A DNA stretch of 64,000 bases from Thalassospira sp. HJ (GCF_000948415.1 NZ_JYII01000020.1:372001-436000); one strand, 5' to 3'; positions 45,043-54,464 are shown, numbered from the stretch's first letter. Made by a program: numbers and translations. The notes: generated by a model not told the origin, from the letters alone.

Positions 45043-45297
45043 TCAGTCCTTGTCACCGGTGCTGCCACCGCCGGCATTGAACTGTCCCCAGAAGGCTTTC
45101 TGAAGCTGTTCCCAGTTCTGAATGCCCTGCGGCAGCCAGGTTTTGAGCATGGTTTCCGGATCCATCGCCGCCAAATTGGCTTTCATCCGGTCTTCGATAT
45201 CTTGCATCATTGCCTTTTGCATCGGCTGAACATCAGGAAGACCAAAGAAGGTACGTGCCTCTTCCGGGGTGCAATCAATGTTCACGGTTACTTTCAT
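45043..45297 (-). CDS. small conserved protein (DUF6489-like)
   Basis: ATG 45297 is preceded by GAGGAGATC and gives 84 residues, MKVTVNIDCTPEEARTFFGL then PDVQPMQKAMMQDIEDRMKA. This matches a small family in alphaproteobacteria of unknown function, often near poly-hydroxyalkanoate granule proteins. It ends in a flexible QFNAGGGSTGDKD. A longer frame to 45384 lacks a ribosome site. It is followed on the same strand by the ferredoxin gene. Confidence 0.8.
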   Translation of the reverse strand: MKVTVNIDCTPEEARTFFGLPDVQPMQKAMMQDIEDRMKANLAAMDPETMLKTWLPQGIQNWEQLQKAFWGQFNAGGGSTGDKD

Positions 45298-45493
45298 GGC
45301 CCTGATCTCCTCATGCGTTTTTTCTGCGCGGTATCGCTGTCTGGTTGTCGCCATTATGACGGGGAATGGCAACATCTCAAACACAAAGCGATCAAAGGTC
45401 TAACCCCCACCGCCCGAGCACGCGCCAGATCAGCCAAAATAGATCGCCCCGATATGCTTAAATTGGCAAAATCGGCTGCCACAAAACAGCAGA

Positions 45494-46267
45494 TCAGGCC
45501 ATGGCTTGCGCCAGCGGCGCAATCACCGGCCTGCCCCCGGCCCGCGCCACAAGATCGACATCAAGCCCATAGCAGCGGCGAATGTTTTCAACAGAAAGCA
45601 CACTCTCTGGTGCGTCCTGCTGCACCAGCCGCCCGTCATGGATCAGGACAAGCTGATCGGCATATTGCATGGCGATGTTAAGATCGTGAATGGCCATCAA
45701 GGCAAGCGCATTGTGACGCACGACATAGCGTTTCAGCAGCATAAGAACCGATATCTGATGGGACATATCAAGCGCGCTTGTGGCTTCATCAAGCACCAGC
45801 AGGCGCGGCTGGCGCACCAGGCGCTGGGCCAGAAGGACGAGCTGCTGCTGCCCGCCCGAAAGTGTTGTCATGCAGCGGGACGCCAGATGCGATAGGGACA
45901 ATTCGGCAAGAATGCCGGTGGCGCGCGCGATATCGCCTTGTGACACGCGCCAACCCAGCCTCTCATGCGTGCCCAGAAGCACGGTTTCAAGCACGGTCAG
46001 GGATGCCGAGACCTTGCAGGACTGCGGCATATAGCCGATATCGCCAGCTTTGGGCTGCACGCCTGACCCGGATCCGCCCCAGGACACCGTCCCGGAAAAG
46101 CCGGTGTGCCCGGCAACGGCGGAAAGAAGTGTCGATTTCCCGGCCCCGTTCGGGCCAATCACACCAACCACCTGCCCGGTTGTGAGTGCGCAACTCACAC
46201 CCGACAGGATATCGGTACCAGCGCGCCGAACGCCAAGATCGCGAATGGCAAGGGTTTGCGTCATCAT
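45494..46267 (-). CDS. iron/haem-type ABC transporter ATP-binding protein
   Basis: The 257-residue protein is an FecE/HmuV-type ATPase: Walker A GVIGPNGAGKSTLLSAV, signature LSGGQQQLVLLAQRL and Walker B RLLVLDEATSALDMSHQ, then MAIHDLNIAMQYADQL with the switch histidine. Its start overlaps the permease stop by four bases (46264-46267), so the two are coupled. It is the third gene of an operon with a binding protein and permease for an iron chelate, haem or cobalamin; sequence does not decide. Confidence 0.93.
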   Translation of the reverse strand: MMTQTLAIRDLGVRRAGTDILSGVSCALTTGQVVGVIGPNGAGKSTLLSAVAGHTGFSGTVSWGGSGSGVQPKAGDIGYMPQSCKVSASLTVLETVLLGTHERLGWRVSQGDIARATGILAELSLSHLASRCMTTLSGGQQQLVLLAQRLVRQPRLLVLDEATSALDMSHQISVLMLLKRYVVRHNALALMAIHDLNIAMQYADQLVLIHDGRLVQQDAPESVLSVENIRRCYGLDVDLVARAGGRPVIAPLAQAMA

Positions 46268-47328
46268 GCGGACCGCCTTTTGCGTGCGTAAATAACCAAA
46301 AACAACATGGGAATGCCGGCAACGGCGGTGATGATACCCACCGGGATCACCCCGCCGGGCGAGATCAGCTTGCCAAAGACCGATGCGCTGGCAAGGATGA
46401 CCGCCCCCACCATGGCCGAGAGCGGAATGGAAAAGCGGTGATCTTCACCGACCAGTGCCTTGGCAACATGCGGGGCCACCAACCCGACAAAGCCGATCGT
46501 GCCGACAAAACTGACCGCAGCGGCAGTCAAAAGCGCAATCAACACAAAGCTTCGCCGGCGTAATCTGCCAACCGAAATGCCAAGACTTGCCGCATTGGCA
46601 TCGCCTAGCCGCAAGACCGTAAGCTTCCAGGTATCGCTCAGGATCAACGGCACGCAGGCAAATGCCACCAGACTGGTCACCGCAACACTGGTCCAGTTGG
46701 CCTTAAGCAGGCTGCCAAACAGCCAGAAGACGATCTGCTGCAGGATTTCCGGCGAGGCCAGATATTGCAAAAGCGATTGCAGCGACTGGAACAGAAACAA
46801 CACCCCGATCCCGCACAGGACAAGGATTTCCGGCGTTTCGCCCAGCGCATGCACCATGCCATAGACAATCAGGCAGGCGACAATCGTCATGGCAAAGGCA
46901 GCAATCGGCGTGATCAGATATTCCGGCAAGGGCAAAGCCGCGCCAAACATGATCGAAAGTGCTGCACCAAAACCGGCCGCAGCCGAAAAACCGAGCGTAA
47001 AGGGACTGGCCAGCGGGTTATCAAGGATCGTCTGCATCTGCAGCCCGGCAATGCCAAGGCACATGCCAACCACCACCGCCATCAGGCTTTGCGGCATGCG
47101 CAAATACCAGATGATGGTCGTTGCCGCCCGGTCCCCATCATGCGGCCCGGCCAGAATGGCAGAAATTACATCCGAAAGCGGCATGCCCGATGGCCCGATC
47201 GACAGATCAAGAATGACAAGCCAGAGCATGACGACAAAGGCGCCGCCCAAGGCCAGCGCACGTTTGACAGCCATGCGTCGATACCCGGCGATGTGCCGGG
47301 TATCGATTGCCACTGCATCAGTGTTCAT
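46264..47328 (-). CDS. iron/haem-type ABC transporter permease (FecCD family)
   Basis: The 354-residue protein has the FecCD fold with about ten membrane helices: VVVGMCLGIAGLQMQTILDN, PLASPFTLGFSAAAGFGAAL, and VSFVGTIGFVGLVAPHVAKA. Near the end GGVIPVGIITAVAGIPMLFL and a basic YARKRRSA tail are typical. It is the membrane channel for an iron complex, haem or cobalamin importer. It lies 6 bp downstream of the binding-protein gene and overlaps the ATPase gene by four bases. Confidence 0.94.
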   Translation of the reverse strand: MNTDAVAIDTRHIAGYRRMAVKRALALGGAFVVMLWLVILDLSIGPSGMPLSDVISAILAGPHDGDRAATTIIWYLRMPQSLMAVVVGMCLGIAGLQMQTILDNPLASPFTLGFSAAAGFGAALSIMFGAALPLPEYLITPIAAFAMTIVACLIVYGMVHALGETPEILVLCGIGVLFLFQSLQSLLQYLASPEILQQIVFWLFGSLLKANWTSVAVTSLVAFACVPLILSDTWKLTVLRLGDANAASLGISVGRLRRRSFVLIALLTAAAVSFVGTIGFVGLVAPHVAKALVGEDHRFSIPLSAMVGAVILASASVFGKLISPGGVIPVGIITAVAGIPMLFLVIYARKRRSA

Positions 47329-47334
47329 TGCCGA

Positions 47335-48459
47335 TCATTGTCCGACCGGGACATAGCGCGCGACAAACACGCCGTCCGGATCAACCGGCAGCCAATCGGC
47401 GTAAAACGTTTCAAGCTCCTTGCGTGGATGCACATCAGCAAAGCTATCGGGATAAAGCGCCTTGGCGACCATGCGCATATAGACAAAGTCCGAAAGCGTG
47501 CGCGCCCCGCCGTGATAAAGGGCATAAATCTCGCCGTCTTTAACCGCCGGTAGCTCTGCCCAGCCAGGACGGGTCAGATAGGCCGCCATGCGCTCATTGA
47601 CCAGATCCGGATCGGCACCAAAGCCAACCGGCACCGCACCCGGGGAACCCAACCATTCCGAACCGGCCAGGAAAACGACATCGGGTTTGCTTGCCAGAAC
47701 ATATTCCGGGTTCAGCGGACCCCAGTTTTCGATCTGGCCATTGGCGATATTATCGCCGCCCAAGGTGTCGATCAGCCCGCCCCACATACCGTTGGCATAG
47801 CTGTTACCGATTTCGGACGGGCCTTTCTTGGCCAGTTCGACATAGACTTTCTTGCGCGCAGCCTTGGAGGCCTCAACGCGCGCCAAGGTGTCGCTATAGT
47901 AGGACTGATACAGCCCTGCGAGCTTTTCAGCCCGGTCTTCGGTGCCCATGGCCTTGCCAAGCGCACGGGTCGACGCCAGATGGCGCTCCAGCGTCTGGGC
48001 ATTGTAATCAATCACCAGAACCGGAATGCCAGCCTGTTCGATCTGCGCGACATTCTGACCAAGCGCACGGTACTGCCAGGCGGCCATGATCGCCAGATCC
48101 GGGCGGGCGGCAATAGCGGCCTCGATTGAAAACGTGCCGCCTTCGGTATCGCCAACATCGGTCAGCTGGTCAATTTCGGGGAATTTGGCGACATAGGCCT
48201 CGTACTGTTTGGGGCGCCAGCCCTTCCAGACCGGGCGCGAGATCGCCACAACCCGGTCCAGCGCGCCGTCACCGGCAATCGCCAGAAAATCTTCGAAATT
48301 AAAGCCCAACATTACGCGTTCTGCGGGCTTTTCGAGGGTGATGGTGCGGCCTTCGACATCGGTGATTTCAATATCGGCCTGTGCCTGGGATGCGCCAAAC
48401 AGCGCAATCGCCCCCATTACCCCGATCGCAGCCGAGGCAATTTTCGCAAAAAGTTTCAT
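47335..48459 (-). CDS. iron-type ABC transporter periplasmic binding protein
   Basis: ATG 48459 follows AGGAAAACGACA. The 374-residue protein has a signal peptide (MKLFAKIASAAIGVMGAIAL, then FGASQAQA) and the class III binding-protein pattern: VEGRTITLEKPAERVMLGFN, AIAARPDLAIMAAWQYRALG, VYVELAKKGPSEIGNSYANG and LGGDNIANGQIENWGPLNPE. This is the family that brings Fe3+-siderophores, haem or cobalamin to FecCD permeases. The substrate is uncertain. It starts the three-gene ABC cluster; a DUF2946-like gene precedes it. Confidence 0.92.
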   Translation of the reverse strand: MKLFAKIASAAIGVMGAIALFGASQAQADIEITDVEGRTITLEKPAERVMLGFNFEDFLAIAGDGALDRVVAISRPVWKGWRPKQYEAYVAKFPEIDQLTDVGDTEGGTFSIEAAIAARPDLAIMAAWQYRALGQNVAQIEQAGIPVLVIDYNAQTLERHLASTRALGKAMGTEDRAEKLAGLYQSYYSDTLARVEASKAARKKVYVELAKKGPSEIGNSYANGMWGGLIDTLGGDNIANGQIENWGPLNPEYVLASKPDVVFLAGSEWLGSPGAVPVGFGADPDLVNERMAAYLTRPGWAELPAVKDGEIYALYHGGARTLSDFVYMRMVAKALYPDSFADVHPRKELETFYADWLPVDPDGVFVARYVPVGQ

Positions 48460-48595
48460 TGTCGTTTTCCTGATAGGATTTTCTCAACACCGCGACCTTG
48501 CCGTCGGAAAATGCCCTGCAAACCAAGCGCGCAGCAGCATTCCCCGTAATACCCAAGGGATCACGGTCATTTCGTGCAGTCACAAAAAGCGGGAC

Positions 48596-49027
48596 TCACC
48601 CGATCAGGACGGGTGGTGCACGTGGTGAGATATCAGCAAAAACGGGTTCTGCGAGGTGAACGGGTTCCTGTGCCCTTGGAAAGACAATCCGTGCATAGGG
48701 CTCCCGAACTTTAAGCCCGGGCTGGGGAACTGGCAGAACGATGGAGGAAATAATGCGGCAAGCCGGGCAATCCTGCGTCAGACCGGACGCCGGTTCGTCA
48801 TCTGCGCCGGTCGGAAATGCGGCCGAACAAATGTAGGGGATCGATCCGTCTGGCAGGGCATAGAAGGAAAGATCGGGCTGACTTGCATTACTTTGCGGAA
48901 ACTGCGGGACCAGATGCGCAAAACCCACCAAAACAAGTGCCAACGCGCAAAGCGCGCGGACAACATTGCCGGCATTGCTAGCCAGTGGGTTTTTGAACGT
49001 TCTCGTCACGATCAGCTGATCTCGCAT
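48596..49027 (-). CDS. DUF2946-like protein with CxxC near the ABC importer
   Basis: From ATG 49027 (143 residues; ATG 49078 is an alternative, and neither has a good ribosome site), an N-terminal helix (GNVVRALCALALVLVGFAHL) serves as signal or anchor. The middle has SIPYICSAAFPTGADDEPAS and DCPACRI, the CxxC pair of DUF2946-type proteins that often accompany metal or TonB-dependent uptake genes. The C-terminus is Pro-rich (DISPRAPPVLIG). It lies 136 bp upstream of the binding-protein gene on the same strand, so it is probably the first gene of that unit. Confidence 0.7.
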   Translation of the reverse strand: MRDQLIVTRTFKNPLASNAGNVVRALCALALVLVGFAHLVPQFPQSNASQPDLSFYALPDGSIPYICSAAFPTGADDEPASGLTQDCPACRIISSIVLPVPQPGLKVREPYARIVFPRAQEPVHLAEPVFADISPRAPPVLIG

Positions 49028-49248
49028 GTTTGACGCTTTATGGGGACTGAGCCTAATCGAAAACACGTCATTTGCCATGATTTATCGCAATTGCATCCAC
49101 GATAATCAAGAATTAGTGAAATTTGCCCCCTAACACTCTCGGATCCCTTGTTATTTTGCCCATGTCGGCTAGGCTTGATGAAAACGACAGCCATGAACAA
49201 TAAAAGCACCGATGGCCGATAAAATGCGCATCGGGCACAGGACACAGA

Positions 49249-51288
49249 ATGAATATCGCACGTAACAATCTTGGTTCGGAAACAAGCCCTTATCTCGTTC
49301 AGCATCGCGACAATCCGGTGCATTGGCAGCCCTGGAGCAGCGAGGTCCTTGCCGCCGCCAAGGCCGCGAACAAGCCGATCCTGCTTTCGGTTGGCTATGC
49401 TGCGTGCCACTGGTGTCACGTCATGGCGCATGAAAGCTTTGAGGATGATGGCATCGCAGCGCTGATGAATGACCTGTTCATCAACATCAAGCTCGACCGC
49501 GAAGAACGCCCGGACCTAGATGCGCTCTATCAGAATGCGCTGGCGCTTCTGGGCCAACAGGGTGGCTGGCCGCTGACCATGTTCCTGACCCCTGATGGCG
49601 AACCGTTCTGGGGCGGGACCTATTTCCCCAAAGAAGCGCGCTATGGCCGGCCGGGATTTGGTGATGTACTGAAGACTGTCTCCAGGATTTACGCCGAAAA
49701 ACCCGATGATGTGCGCCACAATGTCAGCCAGATTTCCAATGCGCTGATCAAGATGAACCGCGCCACGGTCGGCTCTATCCCAAGCCTTGAGATGATTGAT
49801 CGTTGCGGCCATGGCTGTTTGCAGATCATGGATGGGCAAAATGGCGGCACGTCGGGCGCGCCGAAATTCCCGCAGCCGAGCCTGCTGTCCTTTATCTGGC
49901 GCACTGGTGTGCGTACCGATGACAATGAGCTCAAGCGCATCGCCAAGCACAGCCTTGATCGCATGTGTCAGGGCGGGATTTATGATCATCTTGGTGGCGG
50001 TTTTGCCCGCTATGCGGTTGATGACCAGTGGCTGGTGCCGCATTTCGAAAAGATGCTTTATGACAATGCCCAGCTGATTGATCTTTTGTGCGATGTCTGG
50101 CGGGTCGATCCCAATCCGCTTTATGCCAAACGGGTCGAGGAAACCATTACCTGGATCCTGCGCGAAATGCGCATTCCCGGTGGCGCCTTTACTGCAAGCC
50201 TGGACGCCGACAGCGAGGGCGTCGAAGGCAAGTTCTATGTCTGGTCGGAAACCGAGATTGACCAGATCCTTGGGGCGGATGCCGATCTGTTCAAGAAATT
50301 CTATGACGTATCAAAAGACGGCAATTGGGAAGGCCACACTATCCTCAACCGCACCGCATCGGGGCTGACACTTTCTGATGACGCGACCGAGGAAAAGCTG
50401 GCGGAGCTTCGTGCCAAGCTTCTGGCAGAACGTGCCAAACGCTTTCGTCCGGGCTGGGATGACAAGGCGCTGACCGACTGGAACGCCATGACGATTGCGG
50501 CCTTTGCCGAGGCCGCCATGACCTTCCACCGCGCCGATTGGCTCGATTATGCCAAGCTTGTTTATGGCTTTGTGACCAATACCCTGATGGAGGGCGACCG
50601 CTTCCTGCACAGCTACCGCGATGGTCGCGTGCAGCATGCCGGGATGCTTGAAGATTACGCGCATATGATCCGCGCAGCCCTCAGGCTTTATGAATGCTTT
50701 GGCGAGGATGCCTATCTGAATGAGGCCATCCGCTGGTCGGACATGGTCGAAACCCTGTTTGCCGATGCCCAAGGCGGTTATTTCCAGTCGGCATCGGATG
50801 CCAGCGACCTGATGGTGCGCCAGAAACCCTTCATGGATAATGCCGTACCTTCGGGCAATGCGATCATGGCGCAAAACCTTGCCCGGCTTTTTGCCCTCAC
50901 GGGTGAGACCAAATATCGCGATCAGGCAGAGATTACGCTTTCGGCCTTTAGCGGCCGCATTGGCGAGCAGTTCCCCAATATGCCGGGCCTTCTGATGGCG
51001 GCTGAAATGCTGCAAAATCCGGTGCAGATCGTTCTGATCGCGAACGACCGCAGCCAGACCTATCTTGATATGCGGCGTGCCATTTTTGGCTGCTATCTGC
51101 CAAATCGGGCGATTACGATCCTGTCAGACGGTGATCCCCTGCCCGATGGTCATCCGGCCCAGGGCAAAACCGCGATTGACGGCAAGGAAACCGCCTATGT
51201 CTGCCAAGGCCCGCTCTGCTCCGCCCCCGTGACAAGTGTCGAGGATCTGACCAGCCTGCTTGCCGATTTGCCAACCAAGGCGGCATAA
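49249..51288 (+). CDS. YyaL-like thioredoxin-domain protein (DUF255)
   Basis: The 679-residue protein starts MNIARNNLGSETSPYLVQHR and has the DUF255 thioredoxin-like motif GYAACHWCHVMAHESFED, with CHWC near residue 62. It is followed by FINIKLDREERPDLDALYQN and an (alpha/alpha)6-barrel-like region: YDHLGGGFARYAVDDQWLVP, then HFEKMLYDNAQLI and GMLEDYAHMIRAALRLYECF. Relatives (YyaL in bacteria, SPATA20 in animals) have unknown function; the barrel resembles sugar epimerases. It is followed 27 bp later by ogt. Confidence 0.95.
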   Translation: MNIARNNLGSETSPYLVQHRDNPVHWQPWSSEVLAAAKAANKPILLSVGYAACHWCHVMAHESFEDDGIAALMNDLFINIKLDREERPDLDALYQNALALLGQQGGWPLTMFLTPDGEPFWGGTYFPKEARYGRPGFGDVLKTVSRIYAEKPDDVRHNVSQISNALIKMNRATVGSIPSLEMIDRCGHGCLQIMDGQNGGTSGAPKFPQPSLLSFIWRTGVRTDDNELKRIAKHSLDRMCQGGIYDHLGGGFARYAVDDQWLVPHFEKMLYDNAQLIDLLCDVWRVDPNPLYAKRVEETITWILREMRIPGGAFTASLDADSEGVEGKFYVWSETEIDQILGADADLFKKFYDVSKDGNWEGHTILNRTASGLTLSDDATEEKLAELRAKLLAERAKRFRPGWDDKALTDWNAMTIAAFAEAAMTFHRADWLDYAKLVYGFVTNTLMEGDRFLHSYRDGRVQHAGMLEDYAHMIRAALRLYECFGEDAYLNEAIRWSDMVETLFADAQGGYFQSASDASDLMVRQKPFMDNAVPSGNAIMAQNLARLFALTGETKYRDQAEITLSAFSGRIGEQFPNMPGLLMAAEMLQNPVQIVLIANDRSQTYLDMRRAIFGCYLPNRAITILSDGDPLPDGHPAQGKTAIDGKETAYVCQGPLCSAPVTSVEDLTSLLADLPTKAA

Positions 51289-51315
51289 CACGTCTGTGCT
51301 CTTAGCGTCGCCTTT

Positions 51316-51819
51316 ATGAAAGCCACCGCCATGCCGCAAATCTCGATCAACACACCTGTCGGTGCAATCACGGTTTTCGCATTTGAAGATCAAATCGTTG
51401 CACTTGATTGGGGATTTGTTGATGAAATTGAAAGCACAGCCGTGCTGGAAGAAGCCAAAAAGCAGCTGACTGCCTATTTCGCAGGTCAGCTGACCCGCTT
51501 TGATTTGCCCCTCGCCCCGGATGGCACGGATTTCCAAAAGGCGGTCTGGGATGCGATGTGTCAGATCCCGGCGGGCAAAACCGCGACCTATAAGGACTTG
51601 GCAACCGTGGCCGGATCGCCGAAGGCATTTCAGTCGGTTGGCACGGCCTGTGGCCTTAACCCGATCCCGATCATCATCCCCTGTCACCGTGTTCTGGCGT
51701 CAGGTGACAAACCGGGCGGCTATTCCGGCCAGGGCGGGCTTGAAACCAAGCGCACGCTTTTAAAAATCGAGGGTGTGGACCTTCCGCTTGGCAGTGATCA
51801 GGGCAGTTTCGATCTTTAG
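51316..51819 (+). CDS. ogt: methylated-DNA--protein-cysteine methyltransferase
   Basis: The product is 167 residues from ATG 51316 or 162 from ATG 51331. The active-site PCHR lies in NPIPIIIPCHRVLASG; Cys takes the alkyl group from O6-methylguanine. Upstream FQKAVWDAMCQIPAGKTATY and LNPIPI fit the HTH and wing of Ogt/AGT, and GYSGQGGLETKRTLLKIEG closes the protein. Suicidal DNA repair is the role. It follows the DUF255 gene closely. Confidence 0.95.
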   Translation: MKATAMPQISINTPVGAITVFAFEDQIVALDWGFVDEIESTAVLEEAKKQLTAYFAGQLTRFDLPLAPDGTDFQKAVWDAMCQIPAGKTATYKDLATVAGSPKAFQSVGTACGLNPIPIIIPCHRVLASGDKPGGYSGQGGLETKRTLLKIEGVDLPLGSDQGSFDL

Positions 51820-51963
51820 GCGGCTTTTGGTTGGCCGGTCTGGCGACCCGCATTTCTACTCTGCGAAATACATAACTTCGCCTGCTGCAAATCAAAGGCT
51901 TCTGCCCTACACTCCGGCCATTGATCAAACACGCGTTGAATAACGCATCAAGGGAGGTCTTCC

Positions 51964-52938
51964 ATGACCAAAGCATTCCGATTTTACGAAACCGGCGGCA
52001 GCGATGTCCTGAAATTCGAAGATGTTGACGTTGGCACGCCGGGCGAAGGCGAAGTGCGCCTGGCGCAAAAGGCCGTTGGCCTCAACTATATCGATATCTA
52101 TTTCCGTTCCGGCGTGTATCCGGCACCCAGCATGCCGTCAGGCCTTGGTCTGGAAGGTGCTGGTATCATTGAAGAAATTGGTCCGGGTGTGACGGATCTG
52201 GCGGTTGGTGATCGGGTGGCCTATGCCGCACAGCCGCTTGGCGCCTATGCCGAGGCACGCGTGATGCCGGCCAAGGGTCTGGTCAAGATCCCTGATGATG
52301 TCAGTTTCGAACTGGCTGCGGCTGCGATGCTGCAGGGCATGACCGCGCAGTACCTTCTGCGCCGCACCTATAACGTCAAAAAAGGCGACACCATCCTGAT
52401 CCATGCCGCCGCTGGCGGTGTTGGCCAGATCGTCTGCCAGTGGGCCAAGCATCTGGGTGCGACTGTGATCGGCACGGTGGGATCAAAGGAAAAAGCCGAA
52501 ATCGGCAAGGCCAAGGGCTGCGATTACCCGATCCTGTATCGCGAAGAGGTCGTCTCCGAGCGCGTCAAGGAAATCACCAATGGCCAAGGCGTTGAAGTTG
52601 TTTATGATTCGGTTGGTAAAGACACCTTTGATGACTCGCTTAAATGCCTCAAGCGTCTTGGCATGATGGTCAGCTTCGGTCAGTCATCCGGTGCCGTTCC
52701 GCCGGTGTCCCTCGCCCAACTTGCCCCGGGCGCCTATTTCCTGACCCGGCCGAGCATCTTCCACTATAACGCCACCCGCGAAGAGCTTCTTGCGAGTGCC
52801 GGTGAGCTGTTTGATGTGCTCAAATCAGGCATCGTCACCATCGACATCACCGCGACCTACCCGCTCGCCGATGCCGCCAAGGCCCATGACGACCTTGAAA
52901 GCCGCAAAACCAACGGTTCGATTGTCTTTACGGTCTGA
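51964..52938 (+). CDS. NADPH:quinone oxidoreductase (zeta-crystallin-type MDR)
   Basis: ATG 51964 is preceded by GGGAGGTCTTCC. The 324-residue protein is a medium-chain dehydrogenase/reductase without zinc: VGLNYIDIYFRSGVYPAPSM, the nucleotide loop ILIHAAAGGVGQIVCQWAKH, then EVVYDSVGKDTFDDSLKCLK and GMMVSFGQSSGAVPPVSLAQ. These match Qor, which reduces quinones with NADPH. A strong terminator follows. Confidence 0.95.
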   Translation: MTKAFRFYETGGSDVLKFEDVDVGTPGEGEVRLAQKAVGLNYIDIYFRSGVYPAPSMPSGLGLEGAGIIEEIGPGVTDLAVGDRVAYAAQPLGAYAEARVMPAKGLVKIPDDVSFELAAAAMLQGMTAQYLLRRTYNVKKGDTILIHAAAGGVGQIVCQWAKHLGATVIGTVGSKEKAEIGKAKGCDYPILYREEVVSERVKEITNGQGVEVVYDSVGKDTFDDSLKCLKRLGMMVSFGQSSGAVPPVSLAQLAPGAYFLTRPSIFHYNATREELLASAGELFDVLKSGIVTIDITATYPLADAAKAHDDLESRKTNGSIVFTV

Positions 52939-52981
52939 TTTTGCGTCAATCCTGACGCGAAAAGGATAGGACACTTCATAA

Positions 52982-53015
52982 AAAAGCCGATACATTGCGC
53001 TATCGGCTTTTTTTG
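52982..53015 (+). terminator. terminator after the quinone oxidoreductase gene
   Basis: AAAAGCCGATA (52982-52992) and TATCGGCTTTT (53001-53011) pair over 11 bp, with loop CATTGCGC and a T-run. Confidence 0.95.
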
Positions 53016-53042
53016 TGCCTTTTCTTTACCGGAACCTGTGTG

Positions 53043-53699
53043 ATGTCTGTTTCAAAAGTTCAAGATTCTGTCATTGCCGCCTTCAAATCGGCGAAAACCT
53101 ACCAGGACCCTTATCAGCACTGGTTCCTTGAAGACGTTTTGCCGGAAGGCTACGCCAAGGCCGTCTGTGCGCTTCCGATTGATGCGCCTTTTCTTGAAGT
53201 GGATGATGCCGGCACGCGCGAAGCGAACAATTCAAGCCGACGTTATTTCGATAAAGAAACGATCAGCAAATTTGATGCTGCCAACGATATTGCGGAGGCC
53301 TTCCATTCCCGCGAAGTTGTCGACACGGTCGAGGAAGTCTTTGGCGCGGATCTCCGTGATTCGCGCATTCGCCTTGAATTTGCCCAGGATCGCGACGGTT
53401 TCTGGCTGCAGCCGCACACTGATATCGGCGTAAAGCGCTTTACGATGTTGCTGTATCTGTCAGACGAACCAGGTCACGAGAAACTTGGTACCGATATCTA
53501 CAAGGATGCTGACACCCATGTCGGCGCATCTCCGTTCAAGCCGAATTCAGCCCTGATCTTTGTTCCGGCCGACAATACCTGGCACGGCTTTGAAAAGCGC
53601 AACATTCCGGGCATCCGCAAGTCCCTGATCATCAACTATGTGACGCCGGATTGGCGCGCGGTTGAACAGCTGCCCTTCCCGGATACCTACGTTAAATAA
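53043..53699 (+). CDS. 2-oxoglutarate/Fe(II)-type oxygenase
   Basis: From ATG 53043 the product is 218 residues. The double-stranded beta-helix has the iron ligands HTD (LQPHTDIGVKRFTMLLYL) and a distal His (NTWHGFEKRNIPG), and an Arg (RKSLIINYV) for 2-oxoglutarate. A longer frame from 52995 would start inside the preceding terminator and is rejected. The substrate is unknown. No neighbouring sugar or peptide genes suggest one. A hairpin terminator follows. Confidence 0.88.
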   Translation: MSVSKVQDSVIAAFKSAKTYQDPYQHWFLEDVLPEGYAKAVCALPIDAPFLEVDDAGTREANNSSRRYFDKETISKFDAANDIAEAFHSREVVDTVEEVFGADLRDSRIRLEFAQDRDGFWLQPHTDIGVKRFTMLLYLSDEPGHEKLGTDIYKDADTHVGASPFKPNSALIFVPADNTWHGFEKRNIPGIRKSLIINYVTPDWRAVEQLPFPDTYVK

Positions 53700-53733
53700 C
53701 GTTGAAGCTGAAACGCTAAAACGCCTTTAGAAT

Positions 53734-53767
53734 CCCGGTAAGCTTTTGGTTTGCCGGGTTTTATTTT
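53734..53767 (+). terminator. terminator after the oxygenase gene
   Basis: CCCGGTAA (53734-53741) and TTGCCGGG (53751-53758) pair, followed by TTTTATTTTT. Confidence 0.85.
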
Positions 53768-54294
53768 TCGTGGAAGACCCGCACATCGCGTGCGATGGCA
53801 TCAAAGCGTTCTGACAGGCCGTCGCTGACGACCCGGCACGGGGCAACCACGGCTTCGGCCCAGTCGACATAGGCGAGGATCTGTTTTTCATCCCAGCCAA
53901 TCGGCGTGTCGGTCAGCATCGCGCCGACATTGGCGACCTTGTCGGCCAAACGCACCAGTTTGGCACCGTTGGTGAGGCTTGGGGCGGTTTCGATCTGCTT
54001 TGCCTTACGTTCATCGCGTGGCAGGGCCTTGTCATCACTGACCTCAAGCACGATATCGGCCACGATTTCGTTAAAGCAGGCAGCGATTTCATCGCGTGTC
54101 GCACCGCAATCCTCGATCACGTCATGCAGAACGGCAGCACATAGAATATCCTCGTCCGTGCCGGGTTCGCATTCGACAATCAGGCGGGAAACCTCGATCG
54201 GGTGATTGATATAGGGTTCCTGTGCGGCCCCTTTGCGACGCTGGTCGCGATGGGCGCGGGCGGCGAAATCAACGGATTTGAGTAAAAGCTGCAT
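53761..54294 (-). CDS. HD-domain phosphohydrolase (RelA/SpoT hydrolase-like)
   Basis: I take ATG 54294 (177 residues), MQLLLKSVDFAARAHRDQRR; an ATG at 54354 would add 20. The HD motifs match SpoT-type pyrophosphohydrolases: AHRDQRRKG, YINHPIEVSRLI, CAAVLHDVIEDCGATRDEIA, and KLVRLADKVANVGAMLTDTP. It lacks synthetase and TGS/ACT parts, like the small stand-alone hydrolases (MESH1/SAH type) that can degrade (p)ppGpp. The activity is inferred. It is convergent with the oxygenase gene. Confidence 0.88.
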   Translation of the reverse strand: MQLLLKSVDFAARAHRDQRRKGAAQEPYINHPIEVSRLIVECEPGTDEDILCAAVLHDVIEDCGATRDEIAACFNEIVADIVLEVSDDKALPRDERKAKQIETAPSLTNGAKLVRLADKVANVGAMLTDTPIGWDEKQILAYVDWAEAVVAPCRVVSDGLSERFDAIARDVRVFHEK

Positions 54295-54464
54295 AAAGCG
54301 CAATACGGTCGTGAACGGAAGAGCCAGATTCACACGGCTTTTGCGCTGTTTCAAGCCTTCATCCGCCCGGCCCGATGAAAATCATGCAAAGCCATGAAAA
54401 ACTGCGACAAACGCGCTACTATCAAGCCCGTTGATGCGCGCTCATTTATCGGGAGACGTCGACA

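Noticed and set aside
48470..48600. Cobalamin riboswitch upstream of the ABC importer
   Set aside because: I could not match the conserved B12-box or core pattern on the minus strand.
52995..53042. Longer start for the 2OG oxygenase
   Set aside because: It would start inside the terminator stem-loop of the preceding gene.
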